Below, in pieces: positions 1 through 6,681 of a DNA stretch of 36,378 bases; position 1 is the first letter of the stretch, and every line of letters starts with the position of its first letter. Position numbers and translations under genes: made by a program. The notes beneath the pieces are model-generated. The model saw only the letters and a list, made by a program, of their open reading frames with translations. It was not told where the DNA came from and made no database searches. The DNA is from a virus, in the IMG/VR virus record IMGVR_UViG_3300031578_000168, positions 1-36,378 of that record. One strand, written 5' to 3'.

Positions 1-154
1 GATCATAGTCGTTTGGACCCAGTTGATCAATTGCTTCAAACCTGTCGATCTGAACTGCTTTGGTTCCAGCGTCTGCCATACCCCATGCAAAAATGATTAT
101 GAGAATAGCGGACAAAATCATAATTGCTATACCACGGTTACGAGTGCGATTCAT
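1..154 (-). CDS. Membrane-anchored protein, N-terminal part only (runs off the left edge)
   Basis: An ATG at 154 follows a good ribosome binding site (AGAAAGGA) and opens a frame that runs to the window edge, giving 51 residues. The N-terminus is basic (MNRTRNRG). A hydrophobic stretch of about 15 residues follows (roughly residues 8-24, ending near FAW), then a polar region. This looks like an uncleaved signal anchor or signal peptide, so the protein is probably membrane-inserted. It is the last gene visible in the leftmost minus-strand operon, 15 bases after the preceding stop. The rest of the protein is outside the window, so no function can be given. Confidence 0.6.
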   Translation of the reverse strand, partial: MNRTRNRGIAIMILSAILIIIFAWGMADAGTKAVQIDRFEAIDQLGPNDYD

Positions 155-169
155 GTTATTTCCTTTCTG

Positions 170-721
170 TTAAATGTTACCCATTGATTCTATTTTTTCA
201 TCCACTTCAGTTTGATACTCTTGAAGCTTTGTTGCGATTTGCATTGCTTCATTTATAACATCTTCATTCATCATAGGGAACATGTTGATAATAACAAAGT
301 TTACGGTTTCAGCCAGTTGTCCCCTTATATAAATCCCATGATCACGATCATCAAAACATTGAAGATAATGATCTATTTGATCTCTCATAGGGTTATATAT
401 TGTTTTTAATACAAGGTCCAATTCATGAAGGACCTTTAAGAAATATAAACATGTGGCCGGATCAATTCTGATATTGTTAAGCATTGCAAATACCGGAGAC
501 GCTTTAACACCTTCAGCAATGATTTGAAGGTGTTTCAAATTTACCTTTTTTGACTTAAAGACTCCGGCCTGTTCTCGTAAACTAAGATAATTCATAATAT
601 CAAAGTCTGGCGGAATTGCAACGAACTCAATAGTCATGTAATTTTTCACTCTTTCATTTTGCTGATCAAGTTGTTCTTCTGTTGCAAAATCGTAATTTTC
701 TTCTCTTGATTTTTCTCTCAT
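170..721 (-). CDS. Unknown protein, 183 aa
   Basis: The open frame extends upstream to 931, but that part overlaps the preceding gene heavily. The ATG at 721 has a GAGGG Shine-Dalgarno six bases upstream and begins 53 bases after the previous stop, so I chose it. The protein is mostly helical in appearance and acidic towards its C-terminus. No catalytic motif, membrane segment or zinc site is visible. It follows the two FVTNSSSSSF-type proteins and a radical SAM enzyme in the same orientation. I do not recognise the family. Confidence 0.6.
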   Translation of the reverse strand: MREKSREENYDFATEEQLDQQNERVKNYMTIEFVAIPPDFDIMNYLSLREQAGVFKSKKVNLKHLQIIAEGVKASPVFAMLNNIRIDPATCLYFLKVLHELDLVLKTIYNPMRDQIDHYLQCFDDRDHGIYIRGQLAETVNFVIINMFPMMNEDVINEAMQIATKLQEYQTEVDEKIESMGNI

Positions 722-773
722 AACATCCCTCAGTGGTTTTCCATAGTAATTGGTTCTTTCTTTTGAGTATCGT

Positions 774-1286
774 CTAGTGTTTACTAATTCTGAAATGGTG
801 GAGCTTGCTGAAAATATTGTTGTGCTCCATTTCCGAAAAGTATTGACCATCCTCATCGCCATAGTTGAAAGTGTAAATGTAATATCCATCGGGTACGTTC
901 TCCAAAAACTCACCTGCGATAATGTTTGCAAATGAGTTTTGTTTTAAACGGCGTTCATCCCAAAATATCTCCCGCCATTGTGGATTATCATCCATCGCTC
1001 GTTCGTTTTCACCTTCTCGTGTTGCGAATCTCCTGTCCTCGTCCCAAGAGTCTTTGAATCGTGGATCGTCAATGTATCCATGGGTTATTTCTGTTGCGAT
1101 TTTCTTTCTGAGTTTTGGACTTGATACTTGTAATGGTTTTTGATTAGTTGCATCTTTAAAAACCGTTTCTGAATATTTACATGGAATAAAAGCTTCCACC
1201 TGTCTTGGGTATTTAATTTTTTTTGGGAAAGCAACTATGAACGAGGACGAACTTGAATTTGTTACAAAGTCTGCTTTAATTTTCAT
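774..1286 (-). CDS. FVTNSSSSSF-motif protein, 170 aa (second of a pair)
   Basis: The N-terminus (MKIKADFVTNSSSSSF) is nearly identical to that of the gene just upstream, while the remainder does not obviously match it. The body is rich in charged and aromatic residues. The start codon overlaps the stop of the preceding gene (TAATG), with only a weak ribosome binding site, so translation is probably coupled. A short conserved N-terminus on otherwise different proteins suggests a recognition or processing tag, or a modification site. The neighbouring radical SAM/SPASM enzyme at 1692-2696 is an obvious candidate modifier, but that link is inference from position. The biochemical role is unknown. 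Confidence 0.75.
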   Translation of the reverse strand: MKIKADFVTNSSSSSFIVAFPKKIKYPRQVEAFIPCKYSETVFKDATNQKPLQVSSPKLRKKIATEITHGYIDDPRFKDSWDEDRRFATREGENERAMDDNPQWREIFWDERRLKQNSFANIIAGEFLENVPDGYYIYTFNYGDEDGQYFSEMEHNNIFSKLHHFRISKH

Positions 1287-1672
1287 TAGTTATCCATCCA
1301 ACACTCTTCGATGTGTCCTACGTCCGCTAAGAACCCGAACGCATTTTGAATTTGAATTTTGACTCTGCCTTTAAATTCGGAAAGAGTTTCATCATCTCTC
1401 ATCTTTGTGTAGGGGATTCCTATCATTGCACTTTCTGCGTAATAGTCATACCCAAATGAATAATCAAGATCTGTTCCTTGAAGTATGGAATCAATGTGCT
1501 CGGGGAACTCTTCGAGTATTTCTTCCATTGTAATACCCTCTTCGCCATCTGACAGTTTTGCAATAATCTTGTCCCATACTTCTTCGGTGATCTTACTTGT
1601 GTCTAAATATGATCCCATGACTACAAATGATGATGAACTAGAATTTGTTACAAAGTCTACCTTTACCTTCAT
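1286..1672 (-). CDS. FVTNSSSSSF-motif protein, 128 aa (first of a pair)
   Basis: The protein begins MKVKVDFVTNSSSSSF, differing from its downstream neighbour at only two of the first 16 positions. The body is acidic and contains a tyrosine-rich stretch (residues about 70-82). The ATG at 1672 lies 19 bases after the stop of the radical SAM gene and has an AGAGG ribosome binding site. The paired arrangement next to a radical SAM/SPASM enzyme resembles substrate-plus-maturase gene pairs, but these proteins are longer than typical RiPP precursors. No catalytic residues are recognisable. Function unknown. Confidence 0.75.
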   Translation of the reverse strand: MKVKVDFVTNSSSSSFVVMGSYLDTSKITEEVWDKIIAKLSDGEEGITMEEILEEFPEHIDSILQGTDLDYSFGYDYYAESAMIGIPYTKMRDDETLSEFKGRVKIQIQNAFGFLADVGHIEECWMDN

Positions 1673-1691
1673 TCTCTACCTCTTTCGCCTG

Positions 1692-2696
1692 TCAGAATCC
1701 TATCGGACAGGTATTGGATTTTTGTTGCAGCACATCCCGAAAGAAATTGAATGGTTCTGAAGCATTCCATACTGATGATAAATCATTCCCATTCAAATCA
1801 ACCTCTGTGCTACATTCCGCAAAACTACACGGTTTGAATTTCATATCAGGTGTTATATATCCTGACATTCTGGCAGCTTCACATGTGTCAATAGACATTG
1901 CTTGCATTGGTGATGGTGTTACATATTTTAAAACATGGTTGGCTAAACAACTATCCATGCCGACCTTGAATTTACATTCGGGTTCGAGGATTCTGTTTGC
2001 CATTACTTCTAACTGTATTTCTGTTGGTTGAAGAAACTTCAATTGCTTACCGCTTCCTTGTGGTTTGAATAGTAGAAATATTACAGCATTTAACCGGTCA
2101 ATGTCAACACGTCCTGACCAATAATCAATGCCTTTAATCAATGATGTGCATTTGTGAAACGTCTTGGCGTCGAAGATCTGGTGAATGTTTGTTTTGATAC
2201 CTGCATCCATGAAGCGTTTCAGAGCATCATATGTAAAGTCTTTTCCATAATCGCTCACCGCAACAGCTCCACACATTTGAGATATTTCAATTTCATCATC
2301 CGTGAGATCAATCCCGCTTGTCGTATAATTTGGCACAACATTGTGTTTACGGCAATATTCTAGCATATCGGCAAAATGTGGATGCTTGTTTGGATCGCCG
2401 CGTCCGCCCAAAGCAACCTGGTTTGTATGTTGATGAACGTAATCAATGATGCTCATGAAGTCTGAGAGCTTCATATTCGGGTGTTGGTCATGCCCCTGAT
2501 AACAGAATTGACATCTATTTTTGCAGGTGCCCATCACCCCAATATCGAGCAACGATGGTAGACATAATGCGAATGGATCCTCCTTTCCATTAACACCCTG
2601 AAGGATTTCCAATCCACTTGATGTGTTGAATAGAAGCTCATAGTCATCATTTTTAAATCGTTTGTCGAACTTTAAAATGATCTTTTTCTTTTTCAA
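1692..2696 (-). CDS. Radical SAM/SPASM-domain enzyme, 334 aa
   Basis: A CX3CX2C cluster motif at Cys58, Cys62 and Cys65 is the classic site for the 4Fe-4S cluster that cleaves S-adenosylmethionine. A glycine-rich segment follows (LGGRGDP near residue 96). The C-terminal third has further cysteines (250, 272, 290, 295, 330) in a SPASM-like layout, including a GYITPDMKFKPC segment that resembles the usual IxPdGxvxPC pattern. SPASM enzymes commonly modify peptides or proteins and carry auxiliary Fe-S clusters. The start codon is TTG at 2696, chosen because AAAGGAG sits seven bases upstream and no ATG fits. It is not QueE-like, since that family has a different cysteine spacing. The likely substrates are the two adjacent FVTNSSSSSF proteins, by position only. 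Confidence 0.85.
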   Translation of the reverse strand: MKKKKIILKFDKRFKNDDYELLFNTSSGLEILQGVNGKEDPFALCLPSLLDIGVMGTCKNRCQFCYQGHDQHPNMKLSDFMSIIDYVHQHTNQVALGGRGDPNKHPHFADMLEYCRKHNVVPNYTTSGIDLTDDEIEISQMCGAVAVSDYGKDFTYDALKRFMDAGIKTNIHQIFDAKTFHKCTSLIKGIDYWSGRVDIDRLNAVIFLLFKPQGSGKQLKFLQPTEIQLEVMANRILEPECKFKVGMDSCLANHVLKYVTPSPMQAMSIDTCEAARMSGYITPDMKFKPCSFAECSTEVDLNGNDLSSVWNASEPFNFFRDVLQQKSNTCPIGF

Positions 2697-2706
2697 GGTA
2701 ACTCCT

Positions 2707-3096
2707 TTACAGTTTTTTCATACCGTTTGTTTCTGGTGGTTTCTCTATGGATTTTAATGTTTCTTTTTTAGCCTCCGGTTCTGCGACCAACACTTCCTCT
2801 TTCTTTTCAGGTGGTTCTTCTTTTGGGTCTGTTTCTTCAAACTCCTTTTTAATATCGTTAACTGCAACTCCCACTTCTTCCTTTAATTGTTTTCCTACTT
2901 CTTTGAGTTGACTTCCGACCTCATTAAGTTGATCTTTAATTGTTGGTCTCTCTGGAGATGGAGATGTTTGAACAATGGTATCCTGCTCAACAATTTCAAC
3001 CTCCTTTTTGTCACCATCGTCAAATATAATATTATACATGACCACTAAAAAAATGATAGAACTAATGCTTATACCACCACTTGACTTCTTTGCCAT
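2707..3096 (-). CDS. Small membrane-anchored coiled-coil protein, 129 aa
   Basis: I chose the ATG at 3096 because it has a very strong Shine-Dalgarno (AAAGGAGGT); the open frame extends ten codons further upstream. A hydrophobic segment at about residues 9-25 is a likely single membrane anchor. It is followed by a region with repeating DQLNEVGSQLKEVGKQLKEE-type heptads (coiled coil or amphipathic helix) and a proline/lysine/glutamate-rich tail. It is the first gene of the leftmost minus-strand operon, read from the divergent promoter region. No enzymatic motif is seen. It may be a membrane-tethered scaffold; function unknown. Confidence 0.6.
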   Translation of the reverse strand: MAKKSSGGISISSIIFLVVMYNIIFDDGDKKEVEIVEQDTIVQTSPSPERPTIKDQLNEVGSQLKEVGKQLKEEVGVAVNDIKKEFEETDPKEEPPEKKEEVLVAEPEAKKETLKSIEKPPETNGMKKL

Positions 3097-3136
3097 ATAA
3101 CCTCCTTTAAAAATTTGCCAATACACTCATTTCAAT

Positions 3137-3161
3137 AATTTATATATATAGTTTTGTTATC
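3137..3161 (-). promoter_or_regulatory. Candidate phage promoter for the leftmost minus-strand operon
   Basis: Read on the minus strand there is a TTTTTTAG tract (3168-3161), then ATAACAAAAC and TATATATATAAATT. The order T-tract, AACAAAA, TATAAAT matches the plus-strand element at 3185-3207 with a few extra bases. The TATAAAT core (3138-3144) lies about 40 bases before the ATG at 3096. It resembles a T4 late promoter (TATAAATA) but the flanking conserved bases differ. This is a motif inference with no transcript data. Confidence 0.45.
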
Positions 3162-3192
3162 TAAAAAAAATGAGATATCCTATATTTTTTAG
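3161..3192. repeat. Inverted repeat between divergent promoters
   Basis: CTAAAAAA at 3161-3168 and TTTTTTAG at 3185-3192 form perfect 8-base arms around a 16-base centre. Each arm is the T-rich upstream part of one of the two divergent promoter-like elements. The symmetry therefore probably reflects two copies of the same promoter element facing away from each other, though it could also be an operator for a dimeric regulator. Confidence 0.5.
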
Positions 3193-3210
3193 AACAAAAT
3201 ATAAATCTTG
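3185..3210 (+). promoter_or_regulatory. Candidate phage promoter for the plus-strand tail operon
   Basis: The sequence reads TTTTTTAG, then AACAAAATATAAATC. The same block, TTTTTT followed by (A/G)GAACAAAATA(T/C)AAATC, occurs upstream of the hub gene on the minus strand at 18668-18690. A shorter form is upstream of the terminase gene. It lies about 30 bases before the ATG at 3238, a suitable distance for a start of transcription. The element includes TATAAAT, the core of T4 late promoters. Confidence 0.5.
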
Positions 3211-3237
3211 GTGTCTATCCTATACGGTCAATAAAAT

Positions 3238-3822
3238 ATGAGCTTAGAAAAATACTTAGAACAGATTCAGGGTACAGATGAAATGGACGGTGCCGCAGCT
3301 GGAGGAGTTTCTGCTGCTGCAGGTATCGGTGCCACGTATGATGCGTTCCCTGGTTCTGACAGATATTTTAAAAAGAAAAAGAAAAAGAAACAAATACTAA
3401 GAGTTGCATACCCAAACGAGGCCGCAGTTAAATCGACTCGAGTTATGAGGGTAATGATTGATCTTGATAGAACAATACATAAATACTCAAAAAGTTGGCA
3501 GGACGGATCTCTTTATGATGATCCTATTCCTGGCGCAAAGAAAGTTATTGATTGGTTAAAATCAAAAGGGTATGAAATAGTTATATTTACAACAAGAGCT
3601 TCAGCCGAAAATGCTAAGGACCACGGTCAGGATGTAAATGATCAAATTCAAGGTGTGGAAAACTGGCTAAGCAATAATGAAATTTATTATGACAGGATAA
3701 CTGCTGAGAAACTAAACGCCGATTTTTATATAGATGATAAAGCCATTCATATAAAAAATGGTAACTGGCTGGAAGTTCTTAAGGAAATAAAATCTAGAAT
3801 CAGTCATAATTTGGAGGATTAA
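3238..3822 (+). CDS. HAD-superfamily phosphatase-like protein with a low-complexity N-terminus
   Basis: The C-terminal two-thirds carries HAD motifs: a nucleophile motif IDLDRT (Asp75, Asp77), a motif II threonine in IFTTRAS, and a later lysine plus YIDDKAI for motifs III and IV. The core layout fits small HAD phosphatases. Residues 1-65 are different: an Ala/Gly-rich stretch, then DAFPGSDRYF and seven consecutive lysines. No Shine-Dalgarno is evident before the ATG at 3238, although the promoter-like element is correctly placed. It is the first gene of the tail operon. The substrate is unknown, and the unusual N-terminus may tether it to DNA, to a partner or to the virion. Confidence 0.7.
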   Translation: MSLEKYLEQIQGTDEMDGAAAGGVSAAAGIGATYDAFPGSDRYFKKKKKKKQILRVAYPNEAAVKSTRVMRVMIDLDRTIHKYSKSWQDGSLYDDPIPGAKKVIDWLKSKGYEIVIFTTRASAENAKDHGQDVNDQIQGVENWLSNNEIYYDRITAEKLNADFYIDDKAIHIKNGNWLEVLKEIKSRISHNLED

Positions 3823-3826
3823 AAAA

Positions 3827-4546
3827 ATGGGAATCAAAAACTCATTTGCAAAAGTTCCTAACAACAGATTAACTCGTAATTTCGGTGGAACTGTTGGTGG
3901 GGTCGCTGACCCTTACGTTACTGGTTATCACTTTATGTACATGACCAAAATACCAACGAAGCTACCTGATTACGCTGGATTGGATACAGCAACAATTCAG
4001 AATCTGTTAGCGGGTGCATGTTTGTCTGTAACACCTCCAGGCGGAACTCTTAACAAAGTAGAGTTTACTGGACTTGGTGGAATTAAGTGGGCCGTGCCTG
4101 CGAATATTGATTATGGTAACTCTGTATCTGTTAAATTCTTAGAGTTTAACGGCGTGCCAATTCTTAATATTATGCATGGATGGATCAAAATGATCAGAGA
4201 CTACAGAACAGGTACAACTGATCTTGTTGATGGTCCACAAGGTGCAGGTTATACAAAAGGCACATATGCTGCTATTATGTATTACTGGACTACAGCACCG
4301 GATGCAAAGACCGTTGAGTACTATGCGTGCTACGATGGTGTGTTTCCAACAAAAGACCCACAAGACTTGTTCACAAGTGACGTTGAAACTGTGGGTAGAC
4401 TTGATACAGAAATTGAGTTTAACGTCGATTATATTTGGCATGAAAATTGGGTAAAAGATAAATGCCAAGCTCTGGCAGATGGAGTATTTGCACAGAAGGC
4501 CAACACAATTGAGCCTTACGGTAATATCACTGCTTCAGCCAGTTAA
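3827..4546 (+). CDS. Tail tube protein, T4 gp19-like
   Basis: The 239-residue protein has the features of contractile-tail tube proteins: a central KFLEFNG...NIMHGWIKMI segment, a later YYACYDGVFPTKDP segment, and a beta-rich C-terminal region ending near EFNVDYIWHENW. Tube proteins polymerise into hexameric rings that form the channel for DNA. A strong GGAGG ribosome binding site precedes the ATG, five bases after the previous stop. The next genes encode baseplate proteins, which fits a tail operon. T4 gp48/gp54 share this fold, so assignment as the main tube subunit rests on size and operon position. Identification is from sequence pattern only. Confidence 0.7.
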   Translation: MGIKNSFAKVPNNRLTRNFGGTVGGVADPYVTGYHFMYMTKIPTKLPDYAGLDTATIQNLLAGACLSVTPPGGTLNKVEFTGLGGIKWAVPANIDYGNSVSVKFLEFNGVPILNIMHGWIKMIRDYRTGTTDLVDGPQGAGYTKGTYAAIMYYWTTAPDAKTVEYYACYDGVFPTKDPQDLFTSDVETVGRLDTEIEFNVDYIWHENWVKDKCQALADGVFAQKANTIEPYGNITASAS

Positions 4547-4587
4547 TGAACTAACTACAAATAAAACGTGAATGAAAGGAGTTCAAA

Positions 4588-5373
4588 ATGTTTCAAGGAT
4601 TTAACATTAAGTACCCGGAGTATGAGGTTGTTACACCTCAAACGGGAAAATCGTTCCATGTAAGATCGCTAAATGTACAAGAAGAAGAACGACTAAAAGG
4701 AAGTTTATTAACACCATCTAAAATCAACGATCATTTAAATAAATGTATCTTTGATGCGTGTGTTGTAAAACCAGAAAAGGTCGTTACGTTTGATGATTTT
4801 TTAAGAACCACAACATTGAAGGATCGTGATGCATTGCTCTATGGCTTATATCACATTACATACGAAGAGATAAGAAATTATGATGTTACATGTGGTTCAT
4901 GTAGAAAAGACTATGCCATAACTGTAAAGGCTTCATCCACTTTTGATATGAACCCATATCCAGGGACTAACATTATTGGAAAAGAAGTTCAGGTTGAATT
5001 GCCAATATCAAAGGGTGTTGTTGCTAGTATTAAGCAGCCGACACTTTATGATGAAAGTATTGCATTGAAGTCAATGGGAATTGGAGTTTCATCAAACATG
5101 GATTTACTTACAGAAACTTTAATTCTAACCAAGTTTCAACATAATCCAGATGAAGGCGATACAATTGTTTATAGTGATAGAGAAGATGTTATTGATGCAT
5201 ATAAATCGTTACCTGCAAAAGATAAAAGAACTATCTATTCCAAATATAAGGACGAGTTCGGTCAGTATGGTATTCTATTAAGAATGACCAGTAGCTGTTT
5301 ACACTGTGGTCATCAAGAATCCATGGATATCGATCTCGTAGAAAACTTTTTTCGCATGGTGCACTCAGTCTGA
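4588..5373 (+). CDS. Baseplate hub/assembly protein, T4 gp26-like (zero-frame product)
   Basis: This 261-residue protein starts from an ATG with a strong AAAGGAG site. It has a CGSC pair (near residue 110) and a CLHC pair (near residue 239), a likely zinc site. Its general pattern resembles the T4 gp26/gp51 baseplate protein family. It ends shortly after FFRMVHSV. Just before the end is a run of six T residues followed by C. The +1 frame continues from there without a stop for 65 codons, and the extension has a credible protein sequence. I therefore suspect a programmed +1 frameshift, comparable to tail assembly chaperones, that yields a product of about 320 residues. The family assignment is moderate. 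Confidence 0.65.
   Translation: MFQGFNIKYPEYEVVTPQTGKSFHVRSLNVQEEERLKGSLLTPSKINDHLNKCIFDACVVKPEKVVTFDDFLRTTTLKDRDALLYGLYHITYEEIRNYDVTCGSCRKDYAITVKASSTFDMNPYPGTNIIGKEVQVELPISKGVVASIKQPTLYDESIALKSMGIGVSSNMDLLTETLILTKFQHNPDEGDTIVYSDREDVIDAYKSLPAKDKRTIYSKYKDEFGQYGILLRMTSSCLHCGHQESMDIDLVENFFRMVHSV
5347..5353 (+). promoter_or_regulatory. Candidate +1 ribosomal frameshift site (T6C)
   Basis: The zero-frame codons are AAC TTT TTT CGC. A tRNA-Phe on TTT can re-pair with TTC after moving one base forward. The +1 frame is closed by a TAG just upstream and the zero frame ends at TGA (5371-5373), so any shift must occur in this short overlap. TTTTTTC is the only obvious slippery sequence there. The downstream small frame also lacks its own ribosome binding site. 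Confidence 0.45.
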
Positions 5374-5551
5374 TACCGTAAATAAATATCGTGATATACT
5401 TGTATCAAATATTTTCACTTGTATGGAACTAAGTAAACAATCATACAGTGATATTATGTTAATGCCGGTTAAAAGATTTCAAGATTATTTAAAATGGAAA
5501 ACTGATCTTGAAGAAGAAAAACAAAAAATGTTGTTAGAGGGGTCAAAATAA
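5354..5551 (+). CDS. Frameshift extension of the gp26-like protein (or a separate 42-aa ORF from 5423)
   Basis: The +1 frame reads AWCTQSDTVNKYRDIL, then ELSKQSYSDIMLMPVKRF and a lysine/glutamate-rich helix ending LLEGSK, 65 residues from the putative slip. The pattern (helix, ELS...DIMLMP, helix) looks like the C-terminal part of a baseplate or tail assembly protein. If translated alone, the first ATG is at 5423 and gives 42 residues, but no Shine-Dalgarno precedes it. The stop lies just before the ATG of the gp25 gene. A sequencing indel or a true mutation in the run of six T residues is an alternative explanation. Confidence 0.5.
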   Translation, partial: AWCTQSDTVNKYRDILVSNIFTCMELSKQSYSDIMLMPVKRFQDYLKWKTDLEEEKQKMLLEGSK

Positions 5552-5552
5552 A

Positions 5553-5993
5553 ATGGCTAATTTATTAAAAAGATTCAACACAGAAGTGGTTGGATCCGAT
5601 GATAATATATATGATTATTTAGCCAAAATTACCGCTAAAGGGGATTTCAAAAGAGTTAAAGATATTGATGTTATTATTACATCATGGAATAATATCTTAA
5701 TGACTCCAAGAAGAACTTTTTTAATGGATCCTGAATACGGGAGCGACCTCCACAAAATTTTGTTTGATCCGGTAGACGAAACAACAGTTGAGAGGATTAA
5801 GACTGAGGTTGTATCTCGGATAATGGACTATGATGATCGCGCAAGAATTGACGGTGTTGAGGTTATATTAAACTCTAACCGAAAGGGATTCACTGTTAAT
5901 GTTTTTGTCGATTACGATGGCGATACAGGAACGCTGTCGGTCAAATTTGATGATAGCACTGTTGTAAGACAGGGCGGGAGTTCAGCTTTATAA
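5553..5993 (+). CDS. Baseplate wedge protein, T4 gp25/GPW family
   Basis: The 146-residue length and the conserved signature are typical of gp25-like proteins: RRTFLMDPEYGSDLHKILFD, then a helix with TVERIKTEVV and a beta-strand region VEVILNSNRKGFTVNV. In contractile tails gp25 links the wedge to the sheath and helps start sheath polymerisation. A GAGG site precedes the start, and the stop overlaps the ATG of the next gene (TAATG). The gp6-like gene lies two genes downstream, consistent with a wedge module. Confidence 0.9.
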   Translation: MANLLKRFNTEVVGSDDNIYDYLAKITAKGDFKRVKDIDVIITSWNNILMTPRRTFLMDPEYGSDLHKILFDPVDETTVERIKTEVVSRIMDYDDRARIDGVEVILNSNRKGFTVNVFVDYDGDTGTLSVKFDDSTVVRQGGSSAL

Positions 5994-6667
5994 TGAGCAC
6001 TCAAAAATACCAAAGGATATATGATTATATACATGAGTATCAAAATCTTGTGTATGATTTTTATAGCAAAGACGTAGTTGCGTTCTTAACAACATACTAT
6101 CATATTGATACAGATACAACCATTTGGGAAGATGAAAATGTGTTTGCCGGTTCCTACGATAGAGTCGGTGAATATTCGGGCGTCCAATGGAGCAAGATAT
6201 TGTTACTTCCTGTTTATTATTCTGAAGAAATTTCTACCGCATTTGATGGTCAAGACATGGGATATATAAAAGAAAATGAAACATCATTTACAATCCCAAG
6301 CACATACGGTTTCACACCATTACCCAATGATAAAATCAAATTAGAGCAGGCATACTTACAACCAGTAAATGACGTTTATCCGATATTCAATGTAACGGGT
6401 GTAGAAAAATCTGTAAACACACAAAGGACATTCTGGAAATTAAAAGTAAAGGTTGAGCAGAGTGTTACTGAAGATCAGCTCAATTTGCAAGTGTCAAATG
6501 TTTATTCATTCTTTGAGTACGATAAGAAAATTCACACATTGGAAGATGCACAGTTTATGTCTAAGTTACTTTCAAAAAATGAAGCTTTGAAGGTGTGTGT
6601 AAAGACTAATCTTTATGATGAAAGAAGTGGATATTATTTTGCAAATAATAATGTAGCACCTTGTTAA
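5993..6667 (+). CDS. Probable baseplate/virion structural protein, 224 aa
   Basis: The gene lies between the gp25-like and gp6-like baseplate genes, overlapping the first by one base and ending 14 bases before the second. The sequence is rich in aromatic and acidic residues with a beta-rich middle section. There is no membrane segment, cysteine cluster or catalytic motif. In T4 the wedge also contains gp53, so this may be a gp53 counterpart, but I see no sequence signature that establishes that. The structural role is inferred from position. Confidence 0.5.
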   Translation: MSTQKYQRIYDYIHEYQNLVYDFYSKDVVAFLTTYYHIDTDTTIWEDENVFAGSYDRVGEYSGVQWSKILLLPVYYSEEISTAFDGQDMGYIKENETSFTIPSTYGFTPLPNDKIKLEQAYLQPVNDVYPIFNVTGVEKSVNTQRTFWKLKVKVEQSVTEDQLNLQVSNVYSFFEYDKKIHTLEDAQFMSKLLSKNEALKVCVKTNLYDERSGYYFANNNVAPC

Positions 6668-6681
6668 TTTGGAGATAAGAA

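Noticed and set aside
722-931. N-terminal 70 codons of the long open frame ending at 170
   Set aside because: They overlap the end of the FVTNSSSSSF gene and lack a ribosome binding site; the ATG at 721 has a good GAGGG site.
1692-2696. QueE or another queuosine-pathway radical SAM enzyme, to pair with FolE2
   Set aside because: Cysteine spacing is CX3CX2C with a SPASM-type C-terminus, unlike QueE, and it is in a distant operon.
3200-3206. Simple T4 late promoter (TATAAATA)
   Set aside because: The core TATAAAT is there, but the repeated conservation extends upstream (T-tract, GAACAAAA) and one copy has TACAAAT, so I describe it as a distinct motif.
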